NCBI RefSeq assembly: GCF_024362695.1
Contig: NC_065405.1
Span: 18,319,420-18,383,419 of the forward strand
Length of the DNA stretch: 64,000 nt
Direction of reading: 5' to 3'
Source of the DNA: Pectinophora gossypiella
Lineage: Eukaryota > Arthropoda > Insecta > Lepidoptera > Gelechiidae
How positions within the stretch are numbered: the first letter of the stretch is position 1; the number at the start of each line of letters is the position of its first letter. Shown here piece by piece: positions 1 through 12,600 of this stretch. The notes under the pieces are model-generated. The model was not told where the DNA came from and ran no database searches. It was given only the letters and a program-made list of their open reading frames with translations. Position numbers and translations under genes: made by a program.

Positions 1-28
1 ACATGCCCTCCGGCTGCTAGTGCTAAAG

Positions 29-112
29 CAAATCAAATCAAAATCATTCATTCAACGTAATTATCACGGATAAACTCGTTGAATGTCAATTTAACATTTT
101 TGAATCTCTGTC
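29..112. repeat. Dispersed repeat R1, copy 1
   Basis: The segment ATTCAACGTAATTATCACGG plus GATAAACTCGTTGAATGTCA closely matches 20455-20515 in the same orientation. The tandem CAAATCAAAT-like start suggests the A/T-rich tail of a LINE read in reverse, which is inference. Confidence 0.65.
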
Positions 113-719
113 ATTTCGAAAGGTTTACTTTAAAAAACAATAGAAGACATCTATGGAATGTTGAAAAAATTTATCTACAATATTATTACATTATTATGAT
201 ATTCAATCAAGGATTCATAAAAAAGAGCTCCACTCAAACGGCAACCCAAGACGTATACCCAAAGCTAATTCAAAATGCTTCCGCCCCGCCCCGCTGTCAG
301 AATTTTCAGTTTCATTATGAAATTTTAATCACCATAACAGAGAATAAGGTCGATTTTTGTTGTGTTAATTAGCAAAATTCTGATGACGTCATTAGAAGAA
401 TTCAGTAAGTAATGTCACTGGATGGCATCCATGGTGGTATTAGTGATTGTAATTTCATTTAAAACTAAAATATCTGATACCATTTGCGATGCGGAAGAAT
501 TTTGATCTGCAGTTGATTTGTTATAAGATTATGCAGACAAAATTTCGCGTGTAAGGGAGGGGTTGATTCCCTCTACGTGTGACTCAGCAAGTTATTAGAA
601 CCCCAGAGGATTATCCTAACATACTGACGATTATCTAATCTCTTAAGGTATTCTCCCGTATGTAACAATTGATAACTAGTCGATTAAATTTATGCAAATT
701 TTTTTTCTTTCTAGTTTTG

Positions 720-1012
720 TTAATAGAACGTTGATCGGTTGGGTTCGATTCCCGATGAGGACATTGTCGAAATTACCTTTAAGACTGTTTTTTATTTGGT
801 AAGGACATTTCAGGCTTTAAATTACCTGATTGTCCAAAAATAAGATGATTACTTGCTTTGAAGGGCACGTTAAGATGTCTGGTTCCGGCTAATATTTACT
901 TAAATACGTAGGGAGTAAATTCAGGGTGGCAATAGTCCTTCTGATACCAGGGTTGATGAGGTCGGTCAATGACCTCACAATCCATACGAGAGATGGAGTT
1001 CTTCCTTCGCAT
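720..1012 (+). mobile_element. SINE family S3, degenerate
   Basis: Begins within the tRNA-like head at GGTTCGATTCCCGATGAGGA (box B), followed by ACATTGTCGAAAT. The body block TTGGTAAGGACATTTCAGGC and a diverged AAGATGATTACTTGC block follow. The tail resembles S1 tails (CCAGGGTTGATGAGGTCGGT). Confidence 0.7.
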
Positions 1013-2543
1013 TTCCTTCTCACACAAATCCCTAGCTTAGCTAACTTTTATGACATGACTAATTCTAGCTTTAGAAATCGAAGTAAATAGTAGAGGATAT
1101 AAACTGACTTAATTAACAGAATTCCCGATAATGTGTATAGTTCGCCATATAACCGGGTTAACGTTTTGTGAATTGGAACATACATTGACTTTAAAAGCAA
1201 TCGAAGTTTCCGAAATTCTTATGAATTGATGTTATAAAGTGATCGCAAACTATCAAATTCCATGGTATATGAATTCCTCGCATGCCAAATTGCGGTTATA
1301 TTTGTTGAACTAATATAAAATATCGTGGATAAGCACGTCATCAGACGTAAAATACTGAACTGAACGCTCTTTTTGGGTTCAATGAGAACGATAACAAAAT
1401 TATTCAGGCGGTAATTGGAAATATTAATTATTGGTAAGTCAATGAAAATATAAACCACACTGTGATATTTTTACATGAAAGCTTTAAAATTGAGTTTAAT
1501 AAAAAGCAATTTCCAGTACATTGTCTGCTTTTTGAAACAAAGAGATATTGTTGAGTTGAAGCATACTCACTTTTTTCATGAAACAATAAAATCGTTGTGA
1601 GCCTTTTATCTTTAGTCAAAGCTTTTCACTTATGATTTTGTTAATACTTTGACAAGCGGATAATAATGTCGTCATTATAATGTTCCGCTTGGGTGGTGAC
1701 GTCACGATCGATACGTTCTATTGTCCCTTCTGCAAAAATTGCTATTTGATTAATTAGTGCACTGAATGCGCGTGCACGGCGACAGAACAATAACAGTGAG
1801 CAAACGAGGCACCTCGGTCGCTTTTGAACACTGTTTTCGTAACAATTATGGACGAAACAAGCAATAAGACCAGATAAATACGAAATAGGTGAGTGTCTGT
1901 ACGCCATATAGTTTAGTAGTTAAGGCATTAAACAACGCCTGTACCTAAAGCCATTTAACAGTAAAGTAGTACTTTTATTTGGAAATGATCTTCAAACTCT
2001 TCTCAGATATTAATTTTCAGAAACGGGAATTAGGCGTTCATTACATCTAATTACCAAGATTAATAAGTGAAGAGCAACAACAAAGCTATACTGGGAAGTT
2101 CGAAACCGTCGATAAAAGAAGTAATTTTAAACAATGTCCATCATCATAAAAAGTGTCATTAAGTTGAGACAAAGTAACAACTGTATCTGCGACATCAGTG
2201 GCACGGGGTGGGTGCGGGGCGCGGGGCGAGGGAGTGCATTTAGAATTCATTGAAAAACTCGCGCTGAAAGTTATCAGATCTTGCGAGGGGCGCGGGCGCA
2301 AAGTGGACGGTACAATGTCACCGCCCAATCCAATGTCCGGAGTTTTGATGTGACAACTTTTGTATTTGATGGAACAGGGTTAATAAGAGGGTTGGGTACA
2401 GAGATTATAAAGTTGTAACGAATTTATAGAGGACAAAAATATGCTTTGCAGTTTTGTGCAGTACGTAAACGATTTTGTCTTATGATGCAATCACACATAA
2501 CACATGCAATATGAAATAATGTAGACTGTGAGACTGTTGGAGA

Positions 2544-2868
2544 GCCATAGTAGCCCAGTTGGTAGAACGCCTGCCTCTCAGTTTGAGGTCGCAGGTTCGA
2601 ATCCAGCACAGGCCTAAAGCAATGATTGTCGAATTTGTTTTCGAATTCATGTTTGGATCATAAATGATTATCACGTGCTCAGCGGTGAAGGAAAACATCG
2701 TGAGCAAAACCCACATTACTGAGAAATGCATTTTCAGAGGTATGTGACCTAACCTGTATTTTGCTGGTTTTCCCTTCGCGGGGTGGAAGGTCAGACAGGT
2801 AGTCGCTTCTATAAAAAACTGGACCTGTCAAATCTTCAGGTTAGGTAAGCGGACCCTGTAAATATTTT
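2544..2868 (+). mobile_element. SINE family S2, tRNA-headed, full-length
   Basis: Head resembles a tRNA: box A TAGCCCAGTTGG, box B GGTTCGAATCC about 36 bases later. Then a body (GAATTCATGTTTGGATCATA, AAAACATCGTGAGCAAAACC, the GGTTTTCCCTTCGCGGGGTGG block) ends in AGGTTAGGTAAGCGGACCCT. Other copies: 51352-51680 (+) and reverse fragments at 7886, 27460, 28505 and 44502. Confidence 0.88.
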
Positions 2869-3509
2869 TTTTAATTTTTATCAAATATATGTACGAACAA
2901 AAAGGCCTTTATAAGACCTTGTCACACCGTCTCGACCCCTTCAAAGTACCTCTAGTCGGCGAGAGGTTGATCCATTTCTCTGTAGGCGCAACACGAGCTC
3001 TATGCTAAACTATGCCGCACAAGTGTTGGTCCGCGGGACCGCTATAAATGTGTAAGTGCACTCGATACTGTCTCCTAATTTCAAAGTCATGAGCTCCCGG
3101 CGTCCGCACTCCAATCCCCTTTATCTGTTACTTGCCATCACTATTCAGAGTGCGTCCTTAAGTTTAACTTTTTTTTCTCCTTTGAGTTGCCAACAAATGG
3201 ATATTGAAATTGATTGTTTTCTGATCCGGTTTTATATCGGTTAGTCTACCTTTCAAGAATTTTAAAACGATTTTATTATGGATCGTATATTTTACTTTGT
3301 AGTGTTATTGAATCTAGTCTTGTTAATTCTTGCCTGTATTTTGAAAATAACATTTGCCTCGGCAACTCAGCATACAAATAAAGCTTAGGGTTATTGTTAT
3401 TGAGAGAATCAACTATACCCGTGTCACGCTCATACCAGTATGCAACCCCCTTGACGCAAGGCGCCTATTTAAATCGCACGGGTTATCAGTTCTTCTCCTT
3501 GTCTATCAG

Positions 3510-3659
3510 GAGGTCGTTACATAATCGGCGGCGGGCGCGGCGACCTGCTGGTGGTGCGCGGCGTACGGCCCGATGACGTCAGCAGCTTCTCCTGCGAGGT
3601 GCAGCACACGCTCACCGGCGAGAAGAAACGCAGCGCGCCCGTCACGATCAATGTCTCGC
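3510..3659 (+). CDS. Dscam-like: Dscam-like exon A: second half of Ig2
   Basis: Acceptor TATCAG at 3504-3509, donor GTGAGT at 3660. Phase 1 in, phase 1 out. Encodes GRYIIGGGRGDLLVV, then RPDDVSSFSCEVQHTLTGEK. The F-strand cysteine and the QHTLTGE segment correspond to the RHRLTGE-type end of Ig2 in Dscam proteins. An RGD tripeptide lies at 3536-3544. The preceding exon (first half of Ig2) was not found in 1-3500. Confidence 0.85.
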
Positions 3660-6600
3660 GTGAGTCTGCCCTTCATCGTTATGATCTACTGGTGATACAC
3701 AGTATGAGGCCGAATGACGTCAGCAGTGTCTCCTGCGAGGTGCAGCATACGACAAGATACGCAGCGCGCCCGTTACACTCAATGTCTCGCAAGAGTCTAC
3801 CTTACAACCTTTTCTTTTTTGGTCTTGGAATCTGAGGTAATCAATGTCAAAGTATGTATTGCAAGTCACCAGAACACAATTTATACCCCTTGGTATTGAA
3901 GTTCCAAGATCGATATAATGTACCATAATATGGTGATAATAATATATAATTATGATCAGTCAATATCTCACATGGATAGCGGAGAAAACACAATCCGTCA
4001 GAAGAGATCTACATATCCGTGACGACATAATTATGCTGGAAATCTAATTTCGGCTTTTTATTTTTTTCCGTTAAATACTCAACAAGAAATAACTGCAACA
4101 AGAATGTATTGAACAACAATTATGATTGCAGACCCTAGCGGCAGCATGGCGCCCCGGATAGTTGCCGTGTCGGAAGAGGAAACCGTGCTGGAGGGTGCAG
4201 ATATACGTCTGGTCTGCTGCGCCATCGGCAACCCGCCTCCAACATACAGGTACGCTTACTTTACTTTCTAGACATAGAAATAGACGCACACGGTAAAGCT
4301 GGTGACTGGTGGAATCCACGGCAACGGAAGAAGTGAACAAAAGGTGGAAGTGTTTTATTGAACGTGAATTGTTAAGGTTCCGTAAAAAAATAAAATAATG
4401 ACAGTTAAAATAACTTTATCCTTAGTAATGATCATATAGTCCAGTTAAGAATCAACTTATGCTAAATAAGTTAAGTTGAATTTTGTAAAAGATTATAATT
4501 ATTTTGAGCTCGATGGTTTGGTCCTGTTGCGAAAAACCACGAGAGTGACTGACCTTTAACTAACTATACCTGTATGTTGCAGTTGGTTCCGGCACACGAA
4601 CGGTCGCCTGAGCCCCGTGTCCAGCAGCATCCGCGTGTCGGTGTCGGAGCAGGTGCTGGTGATCCGACGCGCGGCGCCCACTGACGCCGGCGTGTGGACC
4701 TGCCGCGCACATAACCAGCACGGAGAACAACGCAGGGACGCGCGCCTCCTCGTGCGCTCGGCCCTCCTGGTCACTGTACATCCGCAGCTACAGGTGCGTA
4801 CCGGCAATTGCTAAACCTTTTGAATTTTCCACTCCTGTGTCTTATCCTGACCGGCTCCAGCGTGTCGTCGTAATGTGATTGACATTCCTGTTTTGCTTAT
4901 GCTGAATAAATCCTTAATTTATATTTTGCTACAAAATTATGAGTCTTTTAACAGCTTATAAACTTTATTCGTCGATTCCATTCGCATGTAATTTCTTCTT
5001 CTACTTTTTTTTGACGTCATACTATCTGGGTTGGCAAAAAATAGCAATGCGAAGTCGGATCTAATGCAGCTTCTGAATAAATATCATATTCCAAAAACCT
5101 ACACTCATCAAAAGTCTACCGACGGGTTCATAACAAAATTATGTATATTCAGTCAGCACCTGTCCCAATTTGAAGTCATCTTCGACCCAATACTGCTTCT
5201 TTATTCAATTCCAGATACAAATCTAATAACCACCTTTTGTGAATACAGAATCGTGACCTTCGACTCTCGTAATTCAAACCGTTGACACTTGAAACCTCCA
5301 TTTCCATGGGGGAAATTGAAAAATAAGTATTCAGTCCGCAGCCCGCGGTGGCAGCGACGGCGGCCGTGGTGGGGGAAGCGAGTGCTGCATCAGTATAGTG
5401 GGGAGGAATGTATATCATGGGTGTTTGATTTTTAGAACAAATCTTATGTTAAAAGAATAAATGAATATATGAGCTCAAACAAGATGAATGTGCATCATTT
5501 CAAGCTGAGGAATTGGAATGAAACAAGATTTCGTAATTGGCGTAAAACGTGACATAACTCAGTTGTCGACGGCGCAAGTCGCTCCAATTCAAAGACAGGA
5601 AATGAATTAAGGAACGTAATAATGTATGAATGAAAGTTTAAAACCGGTGGTCCAAGTCAAGAAAACTGTGCTTCTGGTCGATGGATTAAACTATTTAATA
5701 TTAGGCATGCAAATTGAACAAATTCCCAAATGAAACAACTTCACACGAAGGTTATAATAAGATGTTAGTAAACTTCTATTTAATTCTAGAAGTTCATATT
5801 GTTCCGTAACTTGATCGGAAGTTTGCTAAGTAAGATTTATGTAAACGGAGTCAGAAGTTTTCTAATACGTAACTCACGCAGGCTTTAGGTATAATTTTAT
5901 TGTTTGTGATAACATAGTTGTGGTTATTTAAGGAACTATTATACTTACCGGAGGATTGTAAACTTGGTAAACAACCGGGTTATGGAACAATGTATACCGC
6001 TACAGTCCAACTCTCGTTTTCCTTGTTCGATATTTTTATTCAAGCACTAAGTACTTCATTTTTAATATCTGCATCTATACACAAACCTTTATTCAGTTAT
6101 ATAATAATTTTAAAAACGATTTACAACCTAAATATTATTATTTTTTAAATATTATTTCATTTAGAAATTCTAATAAATAACGCAACAAATATGGCTATGT
6201 AAGTAGAGTAAGAAAGTGTTTTCAGATTAGTCTGTTCTCTTTTTTTTTGTTTTTTTTTTTGCAAGAATTATTGTAGATTTGTCGCAGATGGCATTAACTA
6301 CTTGGCCGGACAAATGGGGAGCGCTGAAGGCTCTCACCCGGTACAACGTTTAAGACAACAGGCCTGAGAGTGCCCAGTTGGGCGCGAACCTCGGCTCAGG
6401 GAGTCGTCTGAGAGGGAAAATAATTGAAAGAATTAATCGACCCTAATGGGTCGATAGCGATAAGCGCTGATTGAGGGAACTCTTTACTATGGAAGTTTTA
6501 ATATATGCTATATTGATTTTATAACGCCAGTGACTGTGGCTTGCGCGTGCTGCGGCTGGTAATCCGGTTTGAGGCAGGATCGGCGTGACGGAGGAACTGA

Positions 6601-9600
6601 CGCTTCCGGCTAAATTATTCATGAGATCGAACTGTGTGCCTATTGCGAGCCACTTCACCCGACACGCTCCTGCCATTTTATTATCTCCTGGTACTTTGCG
6701 TTCACAAACTACAGTAATACCTACTCAACCTTGCCCTGTATGCACGTGTTACAACAACTTGAACCTTATTTAATAAAACTCAACTTTTATCTCAACAAAG
6801 CAAAAGTTTCCAACACTTTGTATTAAGATAAGCGGTTTGCATTGTAGGTAGACGCTCGTAAATCAGAGATTTCATTAAAGTTTAACTTAATTTTATTTTC
6901 CTGAATGAACCTGAAAGAGAGTGAAGTCTGCCCCATAATTTGTTGCTCGTCGCTGCCCCTTAAAGCGACAGACGGAAATTGTTTTCAAAAGGTGTTGTAG
7001 AGGAAAAAATCAACATGAACGTTGGTTTAGATAGTTGTACTTTTTATATTTGTGAACACTTGAAAGCGTATTATATTTTTAAGATAATTAGAACTTATGC
7101 ACAAAACGTTTCTTTATATATAATTTTGTTTATTGCACACAACTGGATGCGAAAATAAAACGTCCTAAGGCTTATTACTTATAATATGTAGTTACGTTCC
7201 ACGCGCCGCCGTAAGCAGGCGACTAGAATTTCTCACGCGCATTAGCGAATTATTTCATCGTCATCTTCCTAGCGTTATCCTGTTTACCCAAGAGAAAACC
7301 AGCTTATTTACAAGTTACGTCACGTAGATCCTAAAACACATTCTTGAAATATTTTCCCCACGGTTTCAAAAATGATCGTCTCGATTCTAAAGTATGATAT
7401 CGTAACGAAGGGAAGAGCAATTCATCATGAAATACTTAATATTTTCTTACGTTTACTTCCCAGGTGGCCAATTCTGGTAGCTCAGTGACATTCAACTGCT
7501 CGGTGTCCGGCGGGGGCGGGGGCGGCGGGGGCGGGGGCGGGGAGCCCCGCGTGCGCTGGCTGCACGACGGCGTGCCGGTGGGCGGCGGGGAGCGCGCGCT
7601 GCACGTGCACGGCGTGGCGCGCGCGCACCGCGGCATGTACCAGTGCTTCGCTGAGCGAGATCTGGACACCGCGCAGGCGTCGGCTGAATTGAGGCTTGGA
7701 GGTAACATTTCCTGCCTAGCACAGGTATGCAGAACAGACCGCAGCGTAGCGGCGACTATGAAATGTCATGCATTACCCGCGTTGACCTTTGTGATGCAGG
7801 TCGCGACCTCATAATACATTTTAGTATATTAATGTAGTCCTTATTGCGGGTCGGTACTGATTGCAAATTCCGCAGTAACTGGGGTTTATACCTCATCATC
7901 ATCATCTTCCTAGCATTGTCCCGTTTTTTACAGAAGCGACTGCCTGTCTGACTTTCCAACCCGCGAAGGGAAAACCAGCCCAATACAGGTTAGGTCACAT
8001 ACCTCCGAAAATGCATTTCTCAGGAATGTAGGTTTCCACTGGTGGAACTGTGGTTTAGACCTATTATGACTTTTTTGGATAAATACACTAGATTTTGTTA
8101 GCATAGGTACATAAATATTAATCAGTTGACGACGACGGCGGTGACGTATTATTTGTGAGAGTCCGCCGTGGCACTCACACGCCACCATGTTATTTTCGTT
8201 CAATATTTTTATATTAGAGCTGTAAATAGAGAATAAATAAAAAATATTGTACCGTTGTATTATGAGCAGTATCATCGGGAACGTAACGCAATGAAATATT
8301 GCGAATTATTTCGCGGAAAAGAACGATAATATGCAAATACCATCTTAATTAAAATCTCTCACAAAGTTATCGCCGATTCCAGCCAGATTTAATCCTTTGC
8401 TTATTTTTTGTTCAATAAGAGGCCGGCGACTGTTTTTATTGCTTCCATACATTTACAAAGTGCTTTTGAGCTCAGAGTAAATTTTTAAAATGTATTTTAA
8501 CGAAAAATTCCCAGCACGATCCAACTCGATCGCGCGACTAAAAACTTTACTTGTTCCACATTTACGACGTCCTCTTCACACGAAAGAGTATTAAACTTTA
8601 TAGTTTTCTAGTAAGTAAACGAAACAAAAGGTTTTAAATTGAGTTCCGAAACGGGGCGGACGACGCGAGTGTCGGCGGGTGAGCACGACTGACGTCATCA
8701 ATGCAAAGTGGCTCGATGGCTGTACTGTCTAATTGATTTTCTTGAAGCTCCAGCCTCATTTGAATGCAGATAAACACCAGTGCGTACTCGACGCGCAGTC
8801 TCGAGCAAACCTGAATAATGGGCCGATCAATTAAAGCGCTAGAGTATTAGCTGCCAAAACATCTGACTTTGTAATTTTGACTTAATTATTCTGAGAATTC
8901 TGATTTCAGCCGTACAATTTGAAATATTCGTGTTATTAAATTCACATTGCTCTTATTTTCATAGGTCTGAAATTCATTAGTGAAGTTGCTTTGAAGTAGG
9001 TTCCCAAATAGCAGAAACCTTTTTTAATTTAGAGTCAGTAAACATTAAGCAACCTCTGGGCTACCATTGATCCGGTCTAAGATCGCCGGATCGGCCATTT
9101 GGCTGGAAAAAACCTCCGGGGGGGAACTCATCTGAATATTTATGGTGGTGCACCTTCGGTTTATTGCCCGAAGCTGGCTTCACTGGAAAAGATTTATTGG
9201 AAGTCTGCTTCCATTATTAAGTCCATTAACTGTGTTGGAGATGTTTTATTGGGTCTTGTGATCGTTCAACACTTGATACTTCACTGGATGTTTTTCTTTT
9301 ATGTTTGGCGTAAACAGCATGTCAATAACTTTAATGTAAACGTTAAGGACAGAATTTGAAGGGTGTTTGTCCTCAAACATTAACTTCATTTAAACTAGAA
9401 TCAGAATACCCTTATCAAAGTCCAAGGTACCTCTCTGACTGTCATTTTTGTTATAGAATAAGGAATAATATAGAACGACAACTCTCCGCTCCCCACCAAC
9501 ATGAATATTAATAGGTTTGAAATCAAAGTTTATTACCTTTATCAATAACTCTGCTAGCAAATTCACTTGATATGCGTTACATAAATCCGACGAAGCAAAC

Positions 9601-12600
9601 CGACACCGAATGCAGCCAATTTTAATAAAGGGGCTTGTGACGTCATGTTGAATGATGAAGCGGCCTCTATACGATGCAATGTCGAATTTCGGGCATATAG
9701 CATTGTGCAGGGCAGTGTGAGGGGTAGGGGGGAAGGGGGAGGTATCGATTATCGCAGCCTGCAGTAATGACCGGCGTGCGTCACTCCGTCACCGAGCCAC
9801 GGGACAAGCGTCGAACTTCCAGTATTGTTGTGCACTGAACCACAATACTCTCTGGGCCAGGACAATACCGACTTATAATTGGGTTTGAGAGTGCTCGGAG
9901 ACTCCCCGAGGTGTGACCCCAGGTAGTCGAATCTGTGTGATATCTGTTTAATTGTTGAATAGTTAATCCTTGCCACTGCAAACTTTGACTTGGTCCGGAT
10001 CAACGGCGGCTCTAGGGTTGTTTAAAGTTGATTACCTCTGCAACTAATCCATTGCCAAAGGATTTGGATATAACGTATAAAATTTGTTTTATAATTTGGT
10101 AATACTTATATAAAAAAAAATCTAATTGCTAATCATTGACCGGGGTATTAGGATGAGAAATAAGGGACGGTTAAATATTGGCAAAGAGAAAAGCAAAGCG
10201 TAGCCTCATAAGTTAATAGCCTGACAGAAGCGTTGGTGATGTCGGTTATTGACCTTGCAACACACGAAAAAAGTAGAGTTAACAATAAAGCTCTCTTCTC
10301 CTGTCGTGTGGGTTGTTAGGTGGATTACCAGCCCCAACAATCCTGGAATAGAGTTCATTACAAACAAGTATTTTATTCATATTTTCCATGTCCAACGTCA
10401 ATCCTGTTTCACTCATAACTCGAACCAGTGCTTTAGGTCAGGCCGCTGGGAATGGCGTCAAACTCGGGGTTTACGTCCATAGGATCTGCAGTTATGTGCC
10501 GCTTGCAGCCTCCTGATATTGTATGTGTTTGTCTTTAGCATCGACGATACAACCTCTAGACTTGCTTGACCTTTCAACGTATTTGGGATCTTAGTGAGCC
10601 AATTAGTACGCAACGTCTCGCTTGTCTCATCCTAGCCTCAGCTAGTCTTCTCTCGTATGGATCGTGACCGCCATGATCGACCACATAACGTCTAGTGTCA
10701 GAGAGTTACCAACGTCGAGAGCCGCTTAAGGCACCTGGCTTAGGTATTTCGTGTGGGCTGTGAGGTGAATTAATAACTCCATCAACCCTGGTGTCAGGGT
10801 GACTCATATAACGTCTACATACTTACATCAGTAAGTAGTAACCGGGACCAACGGCTTAACGTGCCTTCCGAAGCACGGATCATTTTACTTTTGGACAATT
10901 AAGTGATCAACCTATAATGTCCTAACCAAACTAGGGATCACAAAGTGATTTTTGTGATTTTTCCCCACCGGGATTCAAACCTGGGACCTTCGGGACCACT
11001 GGACCACGGAGGCCGTGCTTACCACATAAACTTACAGATAGAGTAGCCGAGTCGACTGCTTAACGCGCTCTATTTCACGTAATCCGGTGATTATCGTGCA
11101 ACGTCTCATCCAAACTAGGGATTGCAAAGTGATTTTTGTGATATCTCTCCACTGGGATTCGAACACTGAACCATAAAAGCCGAATCAAAAATCAAACTTC
11201 AGGCGTATATCTGGTTATATTGGCGATGGTTCACGAGATCTGCAGGCCGCTGATACCTACCCTACCTACCTATATACAGGGTGTTAGTGACATCGAAACG
11301 AAATCTTTGGGGGATGATTCACACCATGATTCAGGTGAAATTTTCCGTCGCAAAAATATAGAACTGAAAATAATCCTTAAATGTACCTACCAGAAGGAAA
11401 TTCCGCTCTATCTTACGATGTCACTAACACCCATACGCACTCGTATGGCTCTGTGTACGTACTTGTATGGGATGTAAGTGACATCTTAACGAATATTGAG
11501 GAGGATCAGCTCATAATTCTGACTTAATATCAAATGGAATTTTCCGTCGCAAAACTATAGAATAGAAAACATTTTTAGAAACGCACAAAAATAACATTAA
11601 TTTTGATACTTAGATTTACCTTTTTGATATTAACTCAGAATCATGAGATGAATCATCCCCCTGAGTATACGGTACAGTAATACTAGCACCTTGTATATGT
11701 ACAGGCATTCTACAGGCAACTTTCAGTATTGGACCAATTTACATACTACACAGTCTGAATGCAGTGTTCCTGCAAAAGGGAATTTGGGAACTAGTTGTGA
11801 TTGGAAACTGAAGCTCAATCAAACTTCGGCATCTGAACTTATTATTTATGTTTACCGGTATTATCGAAATAAGGATTAAGTTCCAAATTGTACTGGCGTT
11901 TCTAAAAGCACTTTATTTGGCGCAGTTTGACTGGTATTAAGTAGTTTATGCCTACCACCTGACCAATATAGAAGTATAAGCCCGACTAAAACCACTAAAA
12001 CCCGACTATAGAAAAATCGCGCTTTAAAAAGTATGAAACAAATAAATATTTCTCCGTAATTCTTCCGAATAGTGATTTTTAGGAGATATCCGTGGTCGTA
12101 TGCCGTGGTAAGTACATTTTTAGTACAGATTGGCATGCGAATAGGTCAAATTAAACACTTCATTCCTCGTCAAGCACTTTTAACAACACCTCGACAAAAG
12201 AGTACGTATATTAGATTAAACCGACACTCATCGTCCCGTCACCTGCTGAATATTTATGAGCTACCGATTTCTAAGTAATGTCCCCACAAATATCATATGA
12301 TAAGCAATTATTGAAGCTCTTCTGAATGCATAATTCGACACGAGCAATAACTCACGGGAGCGATATCGCGAGTACAACGCTAATCCCGCGTAATGGAATA
12401 ACGGTGACTATCTATGGCCCATAACTTCTTCACATCTGACAATATCACCGAATTATACCCTATTCACGCCGACGTCGGACCGTTTCCTACAATAAAAGGT
12501 GGAACGGACGAGAATTTACGGTTTTATGAAACATTGACTTAATGTGTATCCTGTGATAATAATAATGCTACTTGTATAAAAAAGTCTACATTAAGTCAGT

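Larger units (their letters stand above)
1..3509 (+). other. Upstream intron (or 5' region) of the Dscam-like gene
   Basis: No Ig-type exon is recognisable on either strand. Contents seen: a dispersed repeat at 29-112, a degenerate SINE at 720-1012, a tRNA-headed SINE at 2544-2868, and a GC-rich patch at 2200-2300 without coding character. Because the exon at 3510 begins in phase 1, this stretch is best read as the 3' end of a long intron. Confidence 0.6.

Noticed and set aside
79..372. 97-codon ORF at the window start
   Set aside because: Its first part lies in dispersed repeat R1 and the rest has no domain pattern.
7436..7708. Long minus-strand ORFs with poly-proline opposite the Ig4 exon
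   Set aside because: Pure antisense shadow of the GGGGGC tract and GC-rich codons; no splice sites or start context on that strand.
9099..9359. 86-codon ORF with a hydrophobic stretch (VLLGLVIVQHLILHWMFFFY)
   Set aside because: No recognised family, poor codon bias, inside a long intron; most likely chance or an eroded repeat.
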